From contig NC_054534.1 of the NCBI RefSeq assembly GCF_017654505.1, positions 46,961,288-47,025,287 on the forward strand: a stretch of 64,000 nucleotides of DNA, in the 5' to 3' direction. Under the pieces are notes generated by a model. That model saw only the letters and a list, made by a program, of their open reading frames with translations, searched no databases and was not told where the DNA came from. Origin of the DNA: Polyodon spathula. Taxonomy: Eukaryota; Chordata; Actinopteri; Acipenseriformes; Polyodontidae. Positions 1 through 11,263 of this stretch are shown piece by piece (the stretch's first letter is position 1; each line of letters opens with the position of its first letter). Made by a program: the position numbers and the translations under genes.

Positions 1-69
1 TGGAGATTAAATGTAGTGCTCAATGCACTGACAAAAACCTCCATTTTTAGCCTATTGTGTTGACAGGAC

Positions 70-420
70 TAAAAGCTACACACAGTCAGAACAATTTTGT
101 CTTTGTTACGGGGCTAAGTCCCAGGGACAGGCGCTTTCTAAACAGCATCTGTTTAAACACAGTCTAGACTGCTTACGAACTTGCCAATCTGCCCTACCCT
201 GAGAAGCTCACCGGCCATTCCACCAGGGGTCAGGTGACTTCATGGGCTTTGTTCCAGGGTGGATCTATCCAGGACAAATGCAGTGCAGCGGTGTGGGCTT
301 CCCCCATACTTTTGCCAGGTTCTGTCAGCTGAATGTGTGGACTCGCAGGGTCCTGGATTTGGCACTAAAGTACTATGGACGGCTTCCCAGTCCACCCTCT
401 CGTCAGAACATTAGAGGCGA
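70..420 (+). pseudogene. DIRS-type tyrosine recombinase C-terminal remnant
   Basis: Three-frame reading gives the C-terminal part of the tyrosine recombinase of a DIRS retroelement, the enzyme that integrates circular cDNA. The catalytic H-x-x-R box reads HSTRG near 222-236, followed by SWALFQGGS and, after a one-base slip in the C run near 301-305, by PHTFARFCQLNV. In the related copy at 26.6 kb the same place reads FSRFYRLNV, so the nucleophilic tyrosine is cysteine here. Frameshift plus lost nucleophile mean the enzyme is dead. Upstream (about 70-180) a frame reading LFVCYGAKSQGQALSKQ fits the preceding part of the domain. No gag, RT or terminal repeat is seen nearby, so this is an isolated 3' fragment. 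Confidence 0.72.
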
Positions 421-599
421 GTCCATCTTAAATGTTTATCAGATTGCTGGAATTCTGTTCTGTGAGCTTTGTAGTTCAGTGTTGTATGCCATGTCCTTGC
501 GACAGCTTGGGTATAGTTGCCCATTTGCAATGGTTAACCCTGCAGTCCATTTATTCGCGTCAGGTCCAGTTTATTTTACACACGCTGTTTAAAATATTT

Positions 600-3360
600 T
601 TTTTTTCCCCCCAGTGTAAAACAGGTTTAAAAGGCACTGAATTGCAAAAGGGCACTCAGTATTGTATCAAGTCCTACCCCTTGTTTGCTGTATTTTTCAC
701 ATACCTCTTACCTATAGACGTGCACACTAATAAATCCTCTCCTGATCACTCGTTTTTATCACCAAACTCCTCAATAATGTGATTCAAGTCATCATTTTAT
801 TACTATAACATCTCAAAAAGTTCTGCAAATGTCTGTGATATTCTTTGAGTGCTTGTGGGTTACAAACACTCGTGCTCATAACCCATATTTATATCCTGTG
901 TATTTCATACATAAACACCAACATTAATGTACCCTTTCAATGTAAAAAGAAATGAAAATTTCAAAAGTTCTTGCAGTTCATATTAATGGTTCTTTGAGTA
1001 AATGTTTCAAATGAGTGACTACAACCTTATTAATTGCATTAGGTGTAATAGGTTGTCAGTTTGTCCACAATTATAGGTGAACTTATTTATAGTAACAAAT
1101 CAGAAGTTATGAAAGGTGCATCTCTGTTAAATTACTCTGTGTAGACCTAATTCAAATTAAATGATGATGCCAAACTGACTTAGCTGAGGTCCCAAACCAC
1201 TGTGAAACTTACATAAGCTATACAGAACTGCAAAACAAGCAAAGGGATCCTGTGGACTTGGCCCACTTTGAGAAAGACCGTACTTACTACCCAGTTCCAC
1301 AACTGGAAAAATAAGCAAAGTGGCTTGTAGCCGACTGCTTAGAGTCTTAGTGCAAATATCTGGAAGATGTTCAGCTCCTGTACTTCTGTGAGTAGGTCAT
1401 TTAAATTTTCCAGGTAGTTTAATTTAGAGTGCATATTGAAATTAGTTTGGTTTGTCTGAAAACCATGAGCTGCAGTTCTACTTTGACATGACTTGCCCCT
1501 TACAACTGACCTCTGCGATAAAGGCAGGGGGTACCAGAATAATAACAAATAAAAAACAGATAATACATTATCTCATTCTGTCTACACTGTGTCTAATTGT
1601 ATAACACATTAGTATGAATGATGCAATAAAACTGTATTCAGCTTACATGTCAGTTAAAAAAATGGTAATAATGGTATGTCCTGTTCCCTTGGCTGCACAA
1701 AGTCTGTTTTTTCGGGTTTAAACCTTCACTTTGGTTTTACCGAAAACAAATTGGATGTCAAAAACGGCTAAAGGAGATGAGAAAAAACGGAACTGATCAT
1801 AACCGATTTGCATCCCTAATCCACATCCAAACAATGCATTTCTGGCAATAATAGTCTTGTGTATACTGTAAATCTGGGGTTTGCAACCTTTTTTGAATCA
1901 AGTTCCAACTATGCAATTTTGTTTTACTTGGCGTCCCCATATCCAGTGCACAGAACACACACTTAATTCCAATGTTTAAAAAAAAAAAGGATTAAAACCA
2001 ACTGAAAAATCTTTTTCTTTGGGGGTTCCTATTACCAGTACAAATTCTACTGCCAGTAAGAAGTCCCAAAAAGACTACTGGACATCAAGGCTCAAAAAAG
2101 AGAAATACTTTAAGTTTAGAGAAAGTAATATGGGTGGCTGTATTATGAATTTGTTTTGTACACTACTGGCAGCAGCAGAATCAGTGCCAGTAAAAATCCT
2201 AGTACTGGTAGTGAAAAAAAAAAAAAAAAGAGAAGAAAAATGCACACATATCTGGTATCTTCTGTAAATTGTATAATCCTATAAACTGAACTTCTTTAGA
2301 TTTTGATGAACTTGATACTAGTTTCTCTAAACAAAATATTACAGAAATTGTTACACACTTTTCTCCGGCTGCACTTTGTTTTTAATAAACAGTCTGTCAT
2401 TAGCCAGTGCATCACCACAGACAACGAGGTTCTTCTGCAGTGTCAACAAAAATAAATCCAATTTCTAAGTAACTTTCTTCATATTTCGTACTTCCATATT
2501 CCCGTATATCCATATTTTGAATGCATTGTCATTGTTATAATAACTGTCTTGTTAGAACTCACACTGAACCCTGCTTGAAACCTAGACATGCCCCCCCCCC
2601 CCCCCCCCCCCCCGCCCCCGCTTAGTGCTGCTGCTGTAAACAATACCAAGTCAAAGGTAAGAAATACTGTACATCTTACTAAATTAGTAGCTTGCTTGTT
2701 CCGTAATTTAATATCAAGCTGGCCAGTTTAGTTAAAAGATTGTTGGGATGATGTGCTATTCACTTCTGTATTAAGTCTCTTAATTAACTCTTCAGTAGCA
2801 GAGGCCAAAAACAGATTACCAAACAGGAGAGACTATGCTTGGATTGAAGTAAAACAGTAGCAAGTCATAGCAAATGGCTCTGCAAGTAAAACAAGCCTGC
2901 ATGATAATGCCATTTACAATGTGTGCAAAAATACTGTTAACAAAATATATTTGAAATTGTATTTGTGTTTAGATGTCTTACTCTCACTGTATGCCGTTCC
3001 ACATATGTGTAAATGCTACATCAAGCTACTCCCAAGTTAGAACAAAACATATTATATTAAACTTTCCAAAGTACTACCAAAACTGACAAAAAATATCTTC
3101 ATAAACGTTCAGAAATACTAATAAAACCATACAAGTGGTTTATTCTACTTTCAACAAATTAGGGCCATAAGAGTCTGAAAATGCAGCAGTAGTACACTGT
3201 TAAAAGCACTAGTAGCCATCGGGACTGAATTCTAAGCTGTTTTTCCACCCAAATACTGCACACCACAGTATCTAACCCAAGTCACTCTGCATCAGGGGGA
3301 CTGATATGGTGACAGAAAGCAAACTCAAGTAGTTCTGGGCTGCCTGAAAACTAACCCAAA
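600..3360. other. AT-rich intergenic stretch with no convincing gene
   Basis: The span holds poly-C (2590-2617), poly-A tracts at 1980 and 2215, and otherwise unique AT-rich sequence. The only gene-like item is a weak candidate exon on the minus strand at 1339-1455, listed separately. Confidence 0.5.
1339..1455 (-). other. Weak candidate terminal exon (minus strand)
   Basis: On the minus strand a TTTTCAG acceptor-like site (AG at 1456-1457) is followed by 38 open codons and a TAA at 1339-1341. The translation includes LNYLENLNDLLTEVQELN, which looks like an amphipathic, leucine-rich helix. No partner exon was recognised, the plus strand gives no competing coding frame, and no family was recognised. 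A frame this short can arise by chance. Confidence 0.2.
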
Positions 3361-3377
3361 CTGCTAGCCGTCAGTTT

Positions 3378-3460
3378 TTATTATTATTATTATTATTATT
3401 ATTACTGTTACTATTATTATTATTATTATTATTTATTATTATTATTATTATTATTATTCA
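3378..3460. repeat. (ATT)n microsatellite
   Basis: Interrupted ATT trinucleotide run directly in front of a dispersed fish repeat. Such runs often grow from the tail of a SINE or similar element. Confidence 0.9.
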
Positions 3461-3600
3461 TTTAGACATCTTTATCCAAGGCGACTTACAGAGACTAGGG
3501 TGTGTGAACTATGCATTCGTTGCAGTCACTTACAACAACATCTCACCCGAAAGACGGAGCACAAGGAGGTTAAGACCTGCTTAGGTCACACGGCCTCTGT
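3461..3600 (+). repeat. Dispersed fish repeat with the ATCCAAGGCGACTTACAG core
   Basis: This is the familiar fish-genome repeat core TTTATCCAAGGCGACTTACA followed by conserved tail sequence. A shorter match lies at 45677-45707. No coding potential. Assignment to a named SINE family was not possible. Confidence 0.6.
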
Positions 3601-4149
3601 CAAGACACACACTAATCTTTTAAACTTAAGGTATTATTTACCTTTTTCATAAATGAGCAATTAAGTTATATTGCTTTCTTAATACATGATCTTGACATTT
3701 AAATGCAGCAACCTAGTAAAGATATAAAAAAAAAAAAGAAATACACCAGTTGCTATTAGCGGATTTGAAAAAATCATGTTGTGTAATTTACAACACTCTG
3801 TGTTCAAGCATGTGCTTGCTGGGAATATGTTTAAAAAAAACCTAAAGTTTATTTGGCAAAAAAAATGTCATGTTTTTTTTTTCTTTCAATTTTAGTGTTG
3901 CTGACCTTGGTACTTATCATATTTACATATTCATATATTTAAACACTATATGTATTTATTAGACATGCACAATCCATCGATTTGTAAAACCTGCACATTA
4001 AGTAATATTGATGCTAGGTAATTCACTCCCATTGGCTCTACCATTCGTGCAAGAGTTTAAAATGTTTTGTTGGGATAACGTTGATTAAGCAATTTATTTA
4101 AATTCAAATTGTATTTATTTTATTTTATTTTATTTTTTCAGAAAGGCAG

Positions 4150-4572
4150 TGTGGCAGAGCAAAGCTCTGCCCTTTTTAAATTGGCAGGATGGGGTTAATT
4201 TCCCCTATCTGCCTGGGTTTATTATGTTCAGGTGGCTGGGGTTGATTAGTTGATTAGGTTAATTAATGATCAATCAGCACCCAGCCACCTGACATAAAAG
4301 GAGGCCTCTGCTTCTCATGTGGGAGGAGGGAGCTGAGGAAGCAGGTTGGTGTTTGTGGTTTTTGTGATTTGTGAATTCTACATCCAGTGAAGGCATTGCC
4401 CAGCCTGGAAACCTTTATTTTTATAAGTTTGTTTTTTGTACAGTTTTTTTTGTGTTTAAATCCCTTTATTTTGCCCTTGTGCACTTTTATTTTGTGTTAT
4501 TTATAATAAAATAGTTATTTTTTTGAACTTCAGACTGTCTCTGGGCCTCTATCCACTTGCCAGCCTGCCGCA
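4150..4572 (+). repeat. 5' LTR
   Basis: The LTR has a TATA-like CATAAAAG at 4293-4300 and an AATAAA polyadenylation signal at 4505-4510, which gives a plausible U3-R-U5 layout. The edges are set by the TG...CA ends, the match to the 3' LTR and the target duplication. Confidence 0.92.
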
Positions 4573-4574
4573 TT

Positions 4575-4589
4575 TGGTGTCAGAAGTGG
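4575..4589 (+). promoter_or_regulatory. Primer binding site, tRNA-Leu type
   Basis: TGGTGTCAGAAGTGG lies two bases after the 5' LTR. It is complementary to the 3' end of vertebrate tRNA-Leu species ending ...CCACTTCTGACACCA. The tRNA assignment is from knowledge of tRNA 3' ends and was not searched. Confidence 0.8.
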
Positions 4590-4675
4590 TATAGCGCCAC
4601 CTAGAGGCTCAGAGCAGTATATATATATTTTTTTTTTAATTTTTGGGATAAATTAATTTTTTTATTTTTTTTTGA

Positions 4676-5557
4676 ATGGGAAAGAGCAGCAGACAGCGGC
4701 AAAGGCAGCAAAAACAGCAGCAGCTGAAGAAATGTAAGCTGCTGCAACCACCGCTGGAGGACCCGGCCAGCCTCTTCCCCTGGTGTTCCTGGTGCGGGAA
4801 GGAGGACCATCGTTGGCAGTCCTGCCCAGATGTGCCACCGGTAAACTGGCCTGGCCAGTGTGAGGAGGACGGCCACAACTGGGCAGGATGCCCCTACTAC
4901 CAGGCCCAGGAAGAGGTGCAGTATTCACCCCGGGCATCAGGGGCCACCCCACTACCTCCAGCACCATCACCTTCACCACCATCACAGGAGATCTGGGACT
5001 GGTTGATGCACCCTGAGGCAGACCTCGTCCACGATCTCCCCATAGTTATCAACACGCTGTGGCGTCGAGAGGGGGAGAGGTGGGAACAGTGGGAGGAACA
5101 CCACCACCCGGCGTCCTTCCCAGAGGTTGCCCTCATGGTGGTTAATTACCTGGCGGTAGACATGGGAGATGCCCCAGTCACTCCAATAAAGAGGGTGGAG
5201 ATGCCTTCCTGAGAGCCAGAGAGGGGTGAGGAGCCGCCGCTCCCAGAGCCAGAGAGGGGTGAGGAGCTGCCGCTCCCAGAGCCAGAGAGGGGTGAGCTAT
5301 GGCCCAAGGATGCCTACGTTGCAGCGCTCAGGGATGACGCACCCGCATCGCCTGGGGTTGCCTGCTGCTCCGCATCACTTGGGACTGCTGGTGTCTCCTT
5401 TTTGTTTTCTAGGGTTCCCGAGGGTCCGCTGCCATCGCTTCCGCCACTAGAGGGAGCCGGGCCGTCGCCGCCTCCGCCACCAGAGGGATCCGGGGCCCCC
5501 TCAACCAAAGAAGGCTTGGGGGCTCCGACATCAACCCCGCCCACCCAAGGGACATAA
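4676..5557 (+). pseudogene. Zinc-knuckle (gag-like) reading frame with in-frame TGA
   Basis: The frame opens at ATG 4676 after the leader, with a basic, glutamine-rich start. A CCHC zinc knuckle follows (CSWCGKEDHRWQSC, spacing C-x2-C-x4-H-x4-C, about residues 37-50) and then a half knuckle (C-x4-H-x4-C, QCEEDGHNWAGC) that lacks the first cysteine. The second half is rich in proline, serine and glutamate. A TGA at 5210-5212 stops it at 178 residues, yet the same frame stays open for another 114 codons to TAA at 5555-5557, through a 36-bp tandem repeat (about 5213-5295) encoding Glu/Pro-rich units. That suggests a recent nonsense change (for example CGA to TGA) or readthrough. It resembles a nucleocapsid-only protein that could bind element RNA; capsid homology was not recognised. 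Confidence 0.7.
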
Positions 5558-5610
5558 TTGGACTCTTGGGTGGGGTAGTTGGCCAATTGCGGCCTGTGTA
5601 CGTTGTACAT

Positions 5611-5621
5611 GGGGGGAGGTG
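5611..5621 (+). promoter_or_regulatory. Polypurine tract
   Basis: GGGGGGAGG(TG) sits directly in front of the 3' LTR, the expected place for the plus-strand primer. Confidence 0.75.
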
Positions 5622-6040
5622 TGTGGCAGAGCAAAGCTCTGCCCTTTTTAAATTGGCAGGGATGCAGTTAATTTCACCTGCCTGGGTTTATTATGTTCAG
5701 GTGGCTGGGGTTGATTAGTTAATTAGATTAACGATCAATCAGCGCCCAGCTACCTGACATAAAAGGAGGCCTCTGCTTCTCAGTTGGGAGGAGGGAGCTG
5801 AGGAAGTAGGTTGGTGTTTGTGGTTTTTGTGACTTGTGAATTCTACATCCAGTGAAGGCATTGCCCAGCCCGGAAACCTTTATTTTTGTAAGTTTGTTTT
5901 TTGTATTGTTTTTTTTGTGTATAAATCCCTTTATTTTGCCCTTGTGCACTTTTATTTTGTGTTATTTATAATAAAATTAGTATTTTTCTTTTTAACTTCA
6001 GACTGTCTCTGGGCCTCTATCCACTTGCCAGCCTGCCACA
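5622..6040 (+). repeat. 3' LTR
   Basis: Same sequence as the 5' LTR with small indels, ending CTGCCACA followed by the GGCAG target duplication. Confidence 0.92.
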
Positions 6041-6045
6041 GGCAG

Positions 6046-7540
6046 TCATTTAGCATTTATGCCCAATTTGTGTGGTATTAGTTTCATTTTTTTTTTTTTT
6101 TTTTTTTGTAGGTGTGTGAGGGAGCGGTAGTAAGGAAAAGGCAAGTCGGGTGGTTAAGACATCACGTGTAGTAATGCAAATACTGTTGAAAAATATTAAA
6201 ATTCCACAGTTAAAAATAAATGAAGAGTCGGTTTCACAAAACGATGGCTGATACCAACTAAAAGGAGTAAAATAAAACTAAATATCTGACAACTGGATCA
6301 GACCGAAGTTACAGAAAATAACTGGTATTACCAAAACAGCTTCTTGTTTAAAATAGCAAACTGATTCGCAGTGCAAATTAATATAAACGAGAAGATATGA
6401 CAGCACAGGGATTTTGACAGGTGTTTTCTTTGATGTTTGATTTTATGTCTGCATTATTTGATGGAGCCTACTGTTAATACTGCAAGCATTTTGGTAGAAA
6501 AACAGTAAAAACTACATCAGAGAAACTTGACAGGTTATAAGCAAGTTCTTTATAAATCTGTGGTCCAGCAGTTACAAAACTATTTACAGTGGAAAATCAG
6601 AATTCCACAAAGCAGCAGTAATAGCTTGCAATGATTTCATATCTGTGATGCAACAAACAAACGCCTCTACTTCAGCTGAATTCAGCTTATAAAAAGAGTG
6701 GAAAAAACAGGCAGAAGATATTTTGATATTTGAATAACTCCCAAGAATTGCTTAGTTAGTTGCACTCTTAGTATGTTACTTAAATTTACTAGCAAATTGG
6801 CTCCAAACTGCACTGAAAGAAACATTTCTTTAAAGTATATGATAAATATGTTGAGGTGCGGTCACAGGGAACCTTTTTTGTACCTTGAAGCCAGAGGTGC
6901 CGTCACGCATAAAAAAAATAAATAAAAATAAAATAAAAAAAAAAAGTGGTGGTGGTGGGGTGTGGGGTGTGGGGTGTGGGGTGTGAGGGGGTAGGGGCAC
7001 TACACTAATGTTGGATGAATGGACCTGTGCATAAACACCCTTAATTTTGTATGTTGCAAAACACGAGGGCAGCTCTTACTGCTAGTAACATTCTATCAAG
7101 ATGTCAATGTAAAGCACCTGACTTTATCCTGAGCTTCTATTACTACAGCAGAGGTATGACATACAGGAGGGTAAAATCACAAATCTTCATATCCTTCCAA
7201 TATAGTAACATGCCCATAAACATTAACCCTTTAACTATCACTTATCAAAGTAGACGTCTGAGAAACAAAACACCTATATTAACTTGTTAATTCACAGAAC
7301 AAAACTTGGCAAGAAATACATTTTTTTGCCAAATAAAACAATTAAACCCTGGCATAATTTTTCTCAACCACCTGGCTAAGGAAACAGACAAAGGTTTCAA
7401 ACGTACTCAGCAAGAACAGTGAATGTTTTATTTTGCTATTCTGTTGCTGGTCAAGCATGACAGGATCTGGAAGAAGTTGTACTTAAAACTGTCCATACTG
7501 GGAATGCTCTCCATTTAAACTAAAATATAATCTGCAGAAA
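6046..7540. other. Intergenic, no gene seen
   Basis: AT-rich unique sequence with poly-T at about 6090 and a G-rich tract at 6945-6998. No frame with family resemblance. Confidence 0.5.
6945..6998 (+). repeat. GTGGGGT minisatellite with G-quadruplex pattern
   Basis: A (GGT)n start leads into repeated TGTGGGG units, giving six or more runs of four guanines within about 45 bases. This fits the G4 consensus on the plus strand. Confidence 0.85.
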
Positions 7541-7542
7541 TA

Positions 7543-9131
7543 CAGTGCCGTGAAAAAGTATTTGCCCAGTCTGGTTTTCTGCATTTTTGGCATATTTCTG
7601 AGACTGAATGTTATCAGATCTTCATCCAAAATCTAATATTGGATAAAAGGGACCCTGAGTGAACAAATAACACAAAACCTTGATACTTATTTCATTTATT
7701 TATTAAAGAAAGTTATGGAACACCCAATGCCCCTGTGTGAAAAAGTAATCGTCCCCTTAGACTTAGTAACTGGTTATGCCACATTTAGCAGCAATAACTG
7801 CAACCAAATGCTTCCTGCAGTTATTGATCAGTCTCTTACAGCGCTGTGGAGGAATTTTTGTCCACTCCTTCTTGCAGAACTGCTTCAACTCAGTGACATT
7901 TGTGGGTTTTCAAGCATAAACTGCTCGTTTCAGGTACTGCCACAACATCTCAATGTGGTTTAGGTCTGGACTTTGACTAGGCCATTCCAAAACTTTAAAT
8001 TTCTTGTTCTTCAACCATTCTGATGTAGACTTGCTTGTTTGTTTCGGATATTTGTCTTCCTGCATGACCCAGCTGCGCTTCAGCTTCAGCTCACGGACGG
8101 ATGGCCTGACATTCTCCGATAGAGAGCAGTATTCATGGTTCATTCAATGATGGCAAGTCGTCCAGGTCCTGATGCAGCAAAGCATCCCCTAATCATGACA
8201 CTACTACAACCATGCTTGACCGTTGGTATGAGGTTCTTACTGTGGAATGCAGGGTTTGGTTTTCGCCAGACATAACGAGGCCCATGTTGGCCAAAAAGTT
8301 CCACTTTTGACTCATCTGTCCATAGAACATTGTTCCAGAACTATTGTGGATAATCCAGGTGCTTTTTGGCAAACTTGAGACGAGCATTCATGTTCTTCTT
8401 AGTGAGCAGTGGTTTCCGCCTTGCTGCTCTGCCATGAATCCCATTTTTGCCCAGTGCCTTTCTGATGGTGGAGTCATGAACACTGATCTTAGCCAAGGCG
8501 AGAGAGGCCTGCAGATCCCTTGATGTTGTTTTAGGGTTCTTTGACTTCCTGGACGGTTTTTGCTCTTGAACAGATTTTGGCAGGACAGGCACTCCTGGGA
8601 AGATTCACTACTGTGCCAAACTTTCTCCATTTGGACAATATGGCTCTGACTCTGGTTTGGTGGAGAAATGGCTTTGTAACCTTTTCCAGACAGATGGGCA
8701 TCAAAAACTTTTTTTTCTGGAGGTCTTCAGGAATTTCTTTTAATCATGGCATGATGTGCCTCTAGAACCTGTGTGCTGACAACTTCACTCTGATGGTAAG
8801 GGCCAACTTCAGTTAGACTTGTATTGGACAGGGCTGGCCCAAATCAGGCCTCATTGTTAACCAAAGTATTTAAACAGCTGACACTAATTATCCATTTAAT
8901 TGGGTTGAGTTAACTAGGGGGGCAATAACTTTTTCACACCTGAAGATTGCATGTTTGATTACCTTGCACACCAAACAAATGAAAGAAGAACCAAACTTTG
9001 GTGTCATTTTTTCTCTCTGACTCCCTCTATATACTACTACAACCCACAAAAAGATCTGACCAAATTCAATATAAAAAATGTGCAAAAATGAAGAAAATCA
9101 GACAGGGGGGAAATACTTTTTCACGGCACTG
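7543..9131 (-). mobile_element. Tc1/mariner element (copy A), 1589 bp
   Basis: The ends are inverted (CAGTGCCGTGAAAAAGTATT at 7543; its complement ends at 9131) and both are flanked by TA, the Tc1 target duplication (7541-7542 and 9132-9133). The inner sequence encodes a decayed transposase on the minus strand. Typical Tc1-like size for fish (about 1.6 kb). Confidence 0.95.
7900..8757 (-). pseudogene. Tc1-like transposase, decayed
   Basis: DDE transposase for cut-and-paste movement at TA sites. Read 8757 to 7900 on the minus strand, pieces in several frames follow the family order: the N-terminal HTH part is broken; the middle reads KEKNPKTTS-like then HDSTIRKALGKNGIHGR and RRKPLLTKKN; the C-terminal part reads [21 protein letters not shown] with the glutamate of DD34E. 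At least three frameshifts and some lost codons prevent any full-length product. Start near 8757 is chosen because family members begin with Met just inside the 5' UTR; the ATG is in a CATGATTAAA-like context there. Confidence 0.85.
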
Positions 9132-10034
9132 TATATATTATGTACTGACATATAATCCTACCCAAACGACTTACCTTAAAATTTGAACTTGTGCCGACTT
9201 AAAAAAAAAAAAATCGATTAACAGCCAGATTGACTTAAAGAGCCTTTCTTTTCTCCAGCAAATGATGTGTTGCACACTTAAAATATTTTTTTGTGCGATG
9301 GGTAAGGACAAGTATTTAAGGACAAGTAGATTTTTCTAGCATTTTGTCTCTTGGACAACTTTTTTTTTTCCTTCAGAAATTGGCCACCCTGATAATGTAA
9401 TTATAATAGAATTATAATATAATGTATATATAATATATAACGTTTATTAATAAATGCTGCATGTGTTTTTTTTTTAATAGACACATACCCAAATATATTT
9501 AATCTATTTCTTGACATCCATCAACCATTCATTTTTTCTCAACATTAACATTTGACAATAATTGCACATATACTGTGAGGTCTCGCGCCGCCAGTGTAAT
9601 ATAAAAAACCGCTACCCAGTGTAATCAGACCTTAAGGGTGTAACAATAGCTGAATTTCACGCCATATTTCTTATACACGTGTCATCGCTGGGCTTCTGGG
9701 TAGTTCTCAAAGCAATCCATTGTTTTTTAGGAGAATAACAGTTGTTAACAGTAAAAGCAGTTTTTTGTTTGTTTGTTTTAAAAGGTTCAGTTAGAATGCA
9801 GAATTCCATTCCCAAAATGCCAGTTCTCTTCCCAATGCCTAATTGCGCGACTAAGTCCATGAAAATCAGCAGCCTTAAAGAAGAACTTTCTCAGAAAAAA
9901 ATGCAGGTAAATATCACAGATACCTGAACCGACACAGGAAGGGAAGGGATATACTCGTCACTTCCAGCATTCAAATTATCAAAAGGTGACATGAAATAGC
10001 ACTGGCTACAGCAATTTGGGATATCTAGCAAAGC

Positions 10035-10484
10035 CAGCACAAAAACATGAGTTCCCCAATACATCACAATGAGCAGCAACAAAAAAATCATGAGGATCTT
10101 AAACGCTTGATTGATTCTGTTGTTTACCTTGGCAAAAAAGAACTGGCATTCAGAGGGCATGATGAAGGCACCAATGTCTCAAATAAAGGGAATTAAGTGG
10201 AATTACTTTCTCTGATTTCTAACTATGATAACATGTTAAGCAATCACTTGTCAATAGCCACAGTATACTCAGGTACTTCATACAAAACTCAGAACGGCTT
10301 AATCTCTTCGGTGCCTCAGGTCCTGCTAGATGCAGAAGTACAGGATGCCAAGTACGTAGCTGTAACAGTAGATTCAACAACGGATGATGGAAACGCAGCT
10401 CAGCTGTCTGTTTTCAGGTATGTGACTGACAGTGTCCTGAAAGAACGGTTGTTCTGTGAAAATGTGTTACATTTACCAAAATAA
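10035..10484 (+). pseudogene. hAT transposase fragment (ZMYM1/DUF4371-like)
   Basis: The plus strand reads HEDLKRLIDSVVYLGKKELA then FRGHDEGTNVSNKGN, a slip near 10188, then ELLSLISNYDNMLSNHL and later KYVAVTVDSTTDDGNAAQLS. This order matches hAT-derived proteins of the ZMYM1 type, where the FRGH and D-E/S-T-T-D blocks belong to the RNase H-like fold. It ends at TAA 10482-10484 after losing the rest of the catalytic domain. A strong minus-strand frame over 9924-10177 is only its shadow. No terminal inverted repeats or 8-bp duplication were found, so it is an internal fragment. Confidence 0.75.
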
Positions 10485-10662
10485 AAATGCTTTTAAAAAG
10501 ATCAAATTCCCATTGTGTTTCCCCCCCCCCCCCCAAGGTTCTATTGATTTATTTAGTACTAATATGCTGAACAGCCGCTATACTATCATTACCTTTATTA
10601 AAAATGTGCACGGATTAATCTACCGATTAATATGCTAATGGTACAATATGCTAGTGGTACAA

Positions 10663-10686
10663 CCCTAACCCTAACCCTAACCCTAA
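10663..10686 (+). repeat. Interstitial telomeric repeat (CCCTAA)4
   Basis: Four perfect CCCTAA units inside unique sequence. Short interstitial arrays of this kind can be left by double-strand break repair with telomerase. Confidence 0.95.
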
Positions 10687-10902
10687 GTTCGTATGATTAT
10701 CGTACAGACATTTGTCAATGATAATTGATGCATCGACGTTTTATGAGAACACTTCCGATTATAAAAAAAAGAAATACAAAAGACTTCAGTTTTTAATAAC
10801 TGAAAAGAATGCGTTCGCATCCGATGTCCCTTTACCATTTTAATAATAAAAATGGTTGTTCATTACTGTTTTTATGTCCAAAGCAAAGCAAAATGTTTTT
10901 AA

Positions 10903-11263
10903 GTGACTATAGCCATGAAAAGTTGCATTTATCAAAAACACATCTTCCTCTATTTTCTCACAAATCCAGACTAATTTAACTACCATACTAAAATGGCACG
11001 AGATCTGAGAGCGCAATTTTCCCACCCCCCCCCACCCACGGGTGGGGCCACATCTGCATCACAGGCTCAAAGAGCAGCTTCGGTATACAATTTTCAGGAT
11101 CCGGGTGTTTAGGAGGTAAATACCCATAGGTAAGGTTTACATTTTGTATTATAAAGGGAACTGTATTTTGTTGAGTAAAATACAAGGGCAATTCCATGAT
11201 AAAGTGACCATGGCCATGAAAAACAAAAGCTGCACTTATCAAAAACATATCTTCCTCTATTTT
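10903..11263 (+). repeat. Diverged direct repeat pair, about 57 bp
   Basis: 10903-10958 and 11203-11263 share GTGACYATRGCCATGAAAA, then TGCAYTTATCAAAAACAYAT and CTTCCTCTATTTT. The second copy has a few inserted bases. This could be part of an unnamed element; no coding content. Confidence 0.6.

Larger units (their letters stand above)
4150..6040 (+). mobile_element. Complete non-autonomous LTR retrotransposon, 1.9 kb
   Basis: Two direct LTRs (4150-4572 and 5622-6040) start with TGTGGCAG and end with CTGCCGCA or CTGCCACA. The five bases GGCAG flank both ends (4145-4149 and 6041-6045), which is a 5-bp target duplication. A primer binding site, one zinc-knuckle reading frame and a purine tract lie between the LTRs. 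No protease, RT, RNase H or integrase is encoded, so movement would need enzymes from another element. The two LTRs remain close in sequence and length (423 and 419 bp), which suggests fairly recent insertion. The class (Ty3-like or ERV-like) cannot be fixed without a polymerase. Confidence 0.93.

Noticed and set aside
4601..4985. Minus-strand frames opposite the zinc-knuckle gene
   Set aside because: Antisense shadows of the plus-strand frame, no domain.
9924..10177. Minus-strand exon candidate with a transmembrane segment and CAG|GTATCT donor
   Set aside because: The plus strand of the same stretch reads as a hAT (ZMYM1-like) transposase in family order up to 10484; the minus frame is its shadow.
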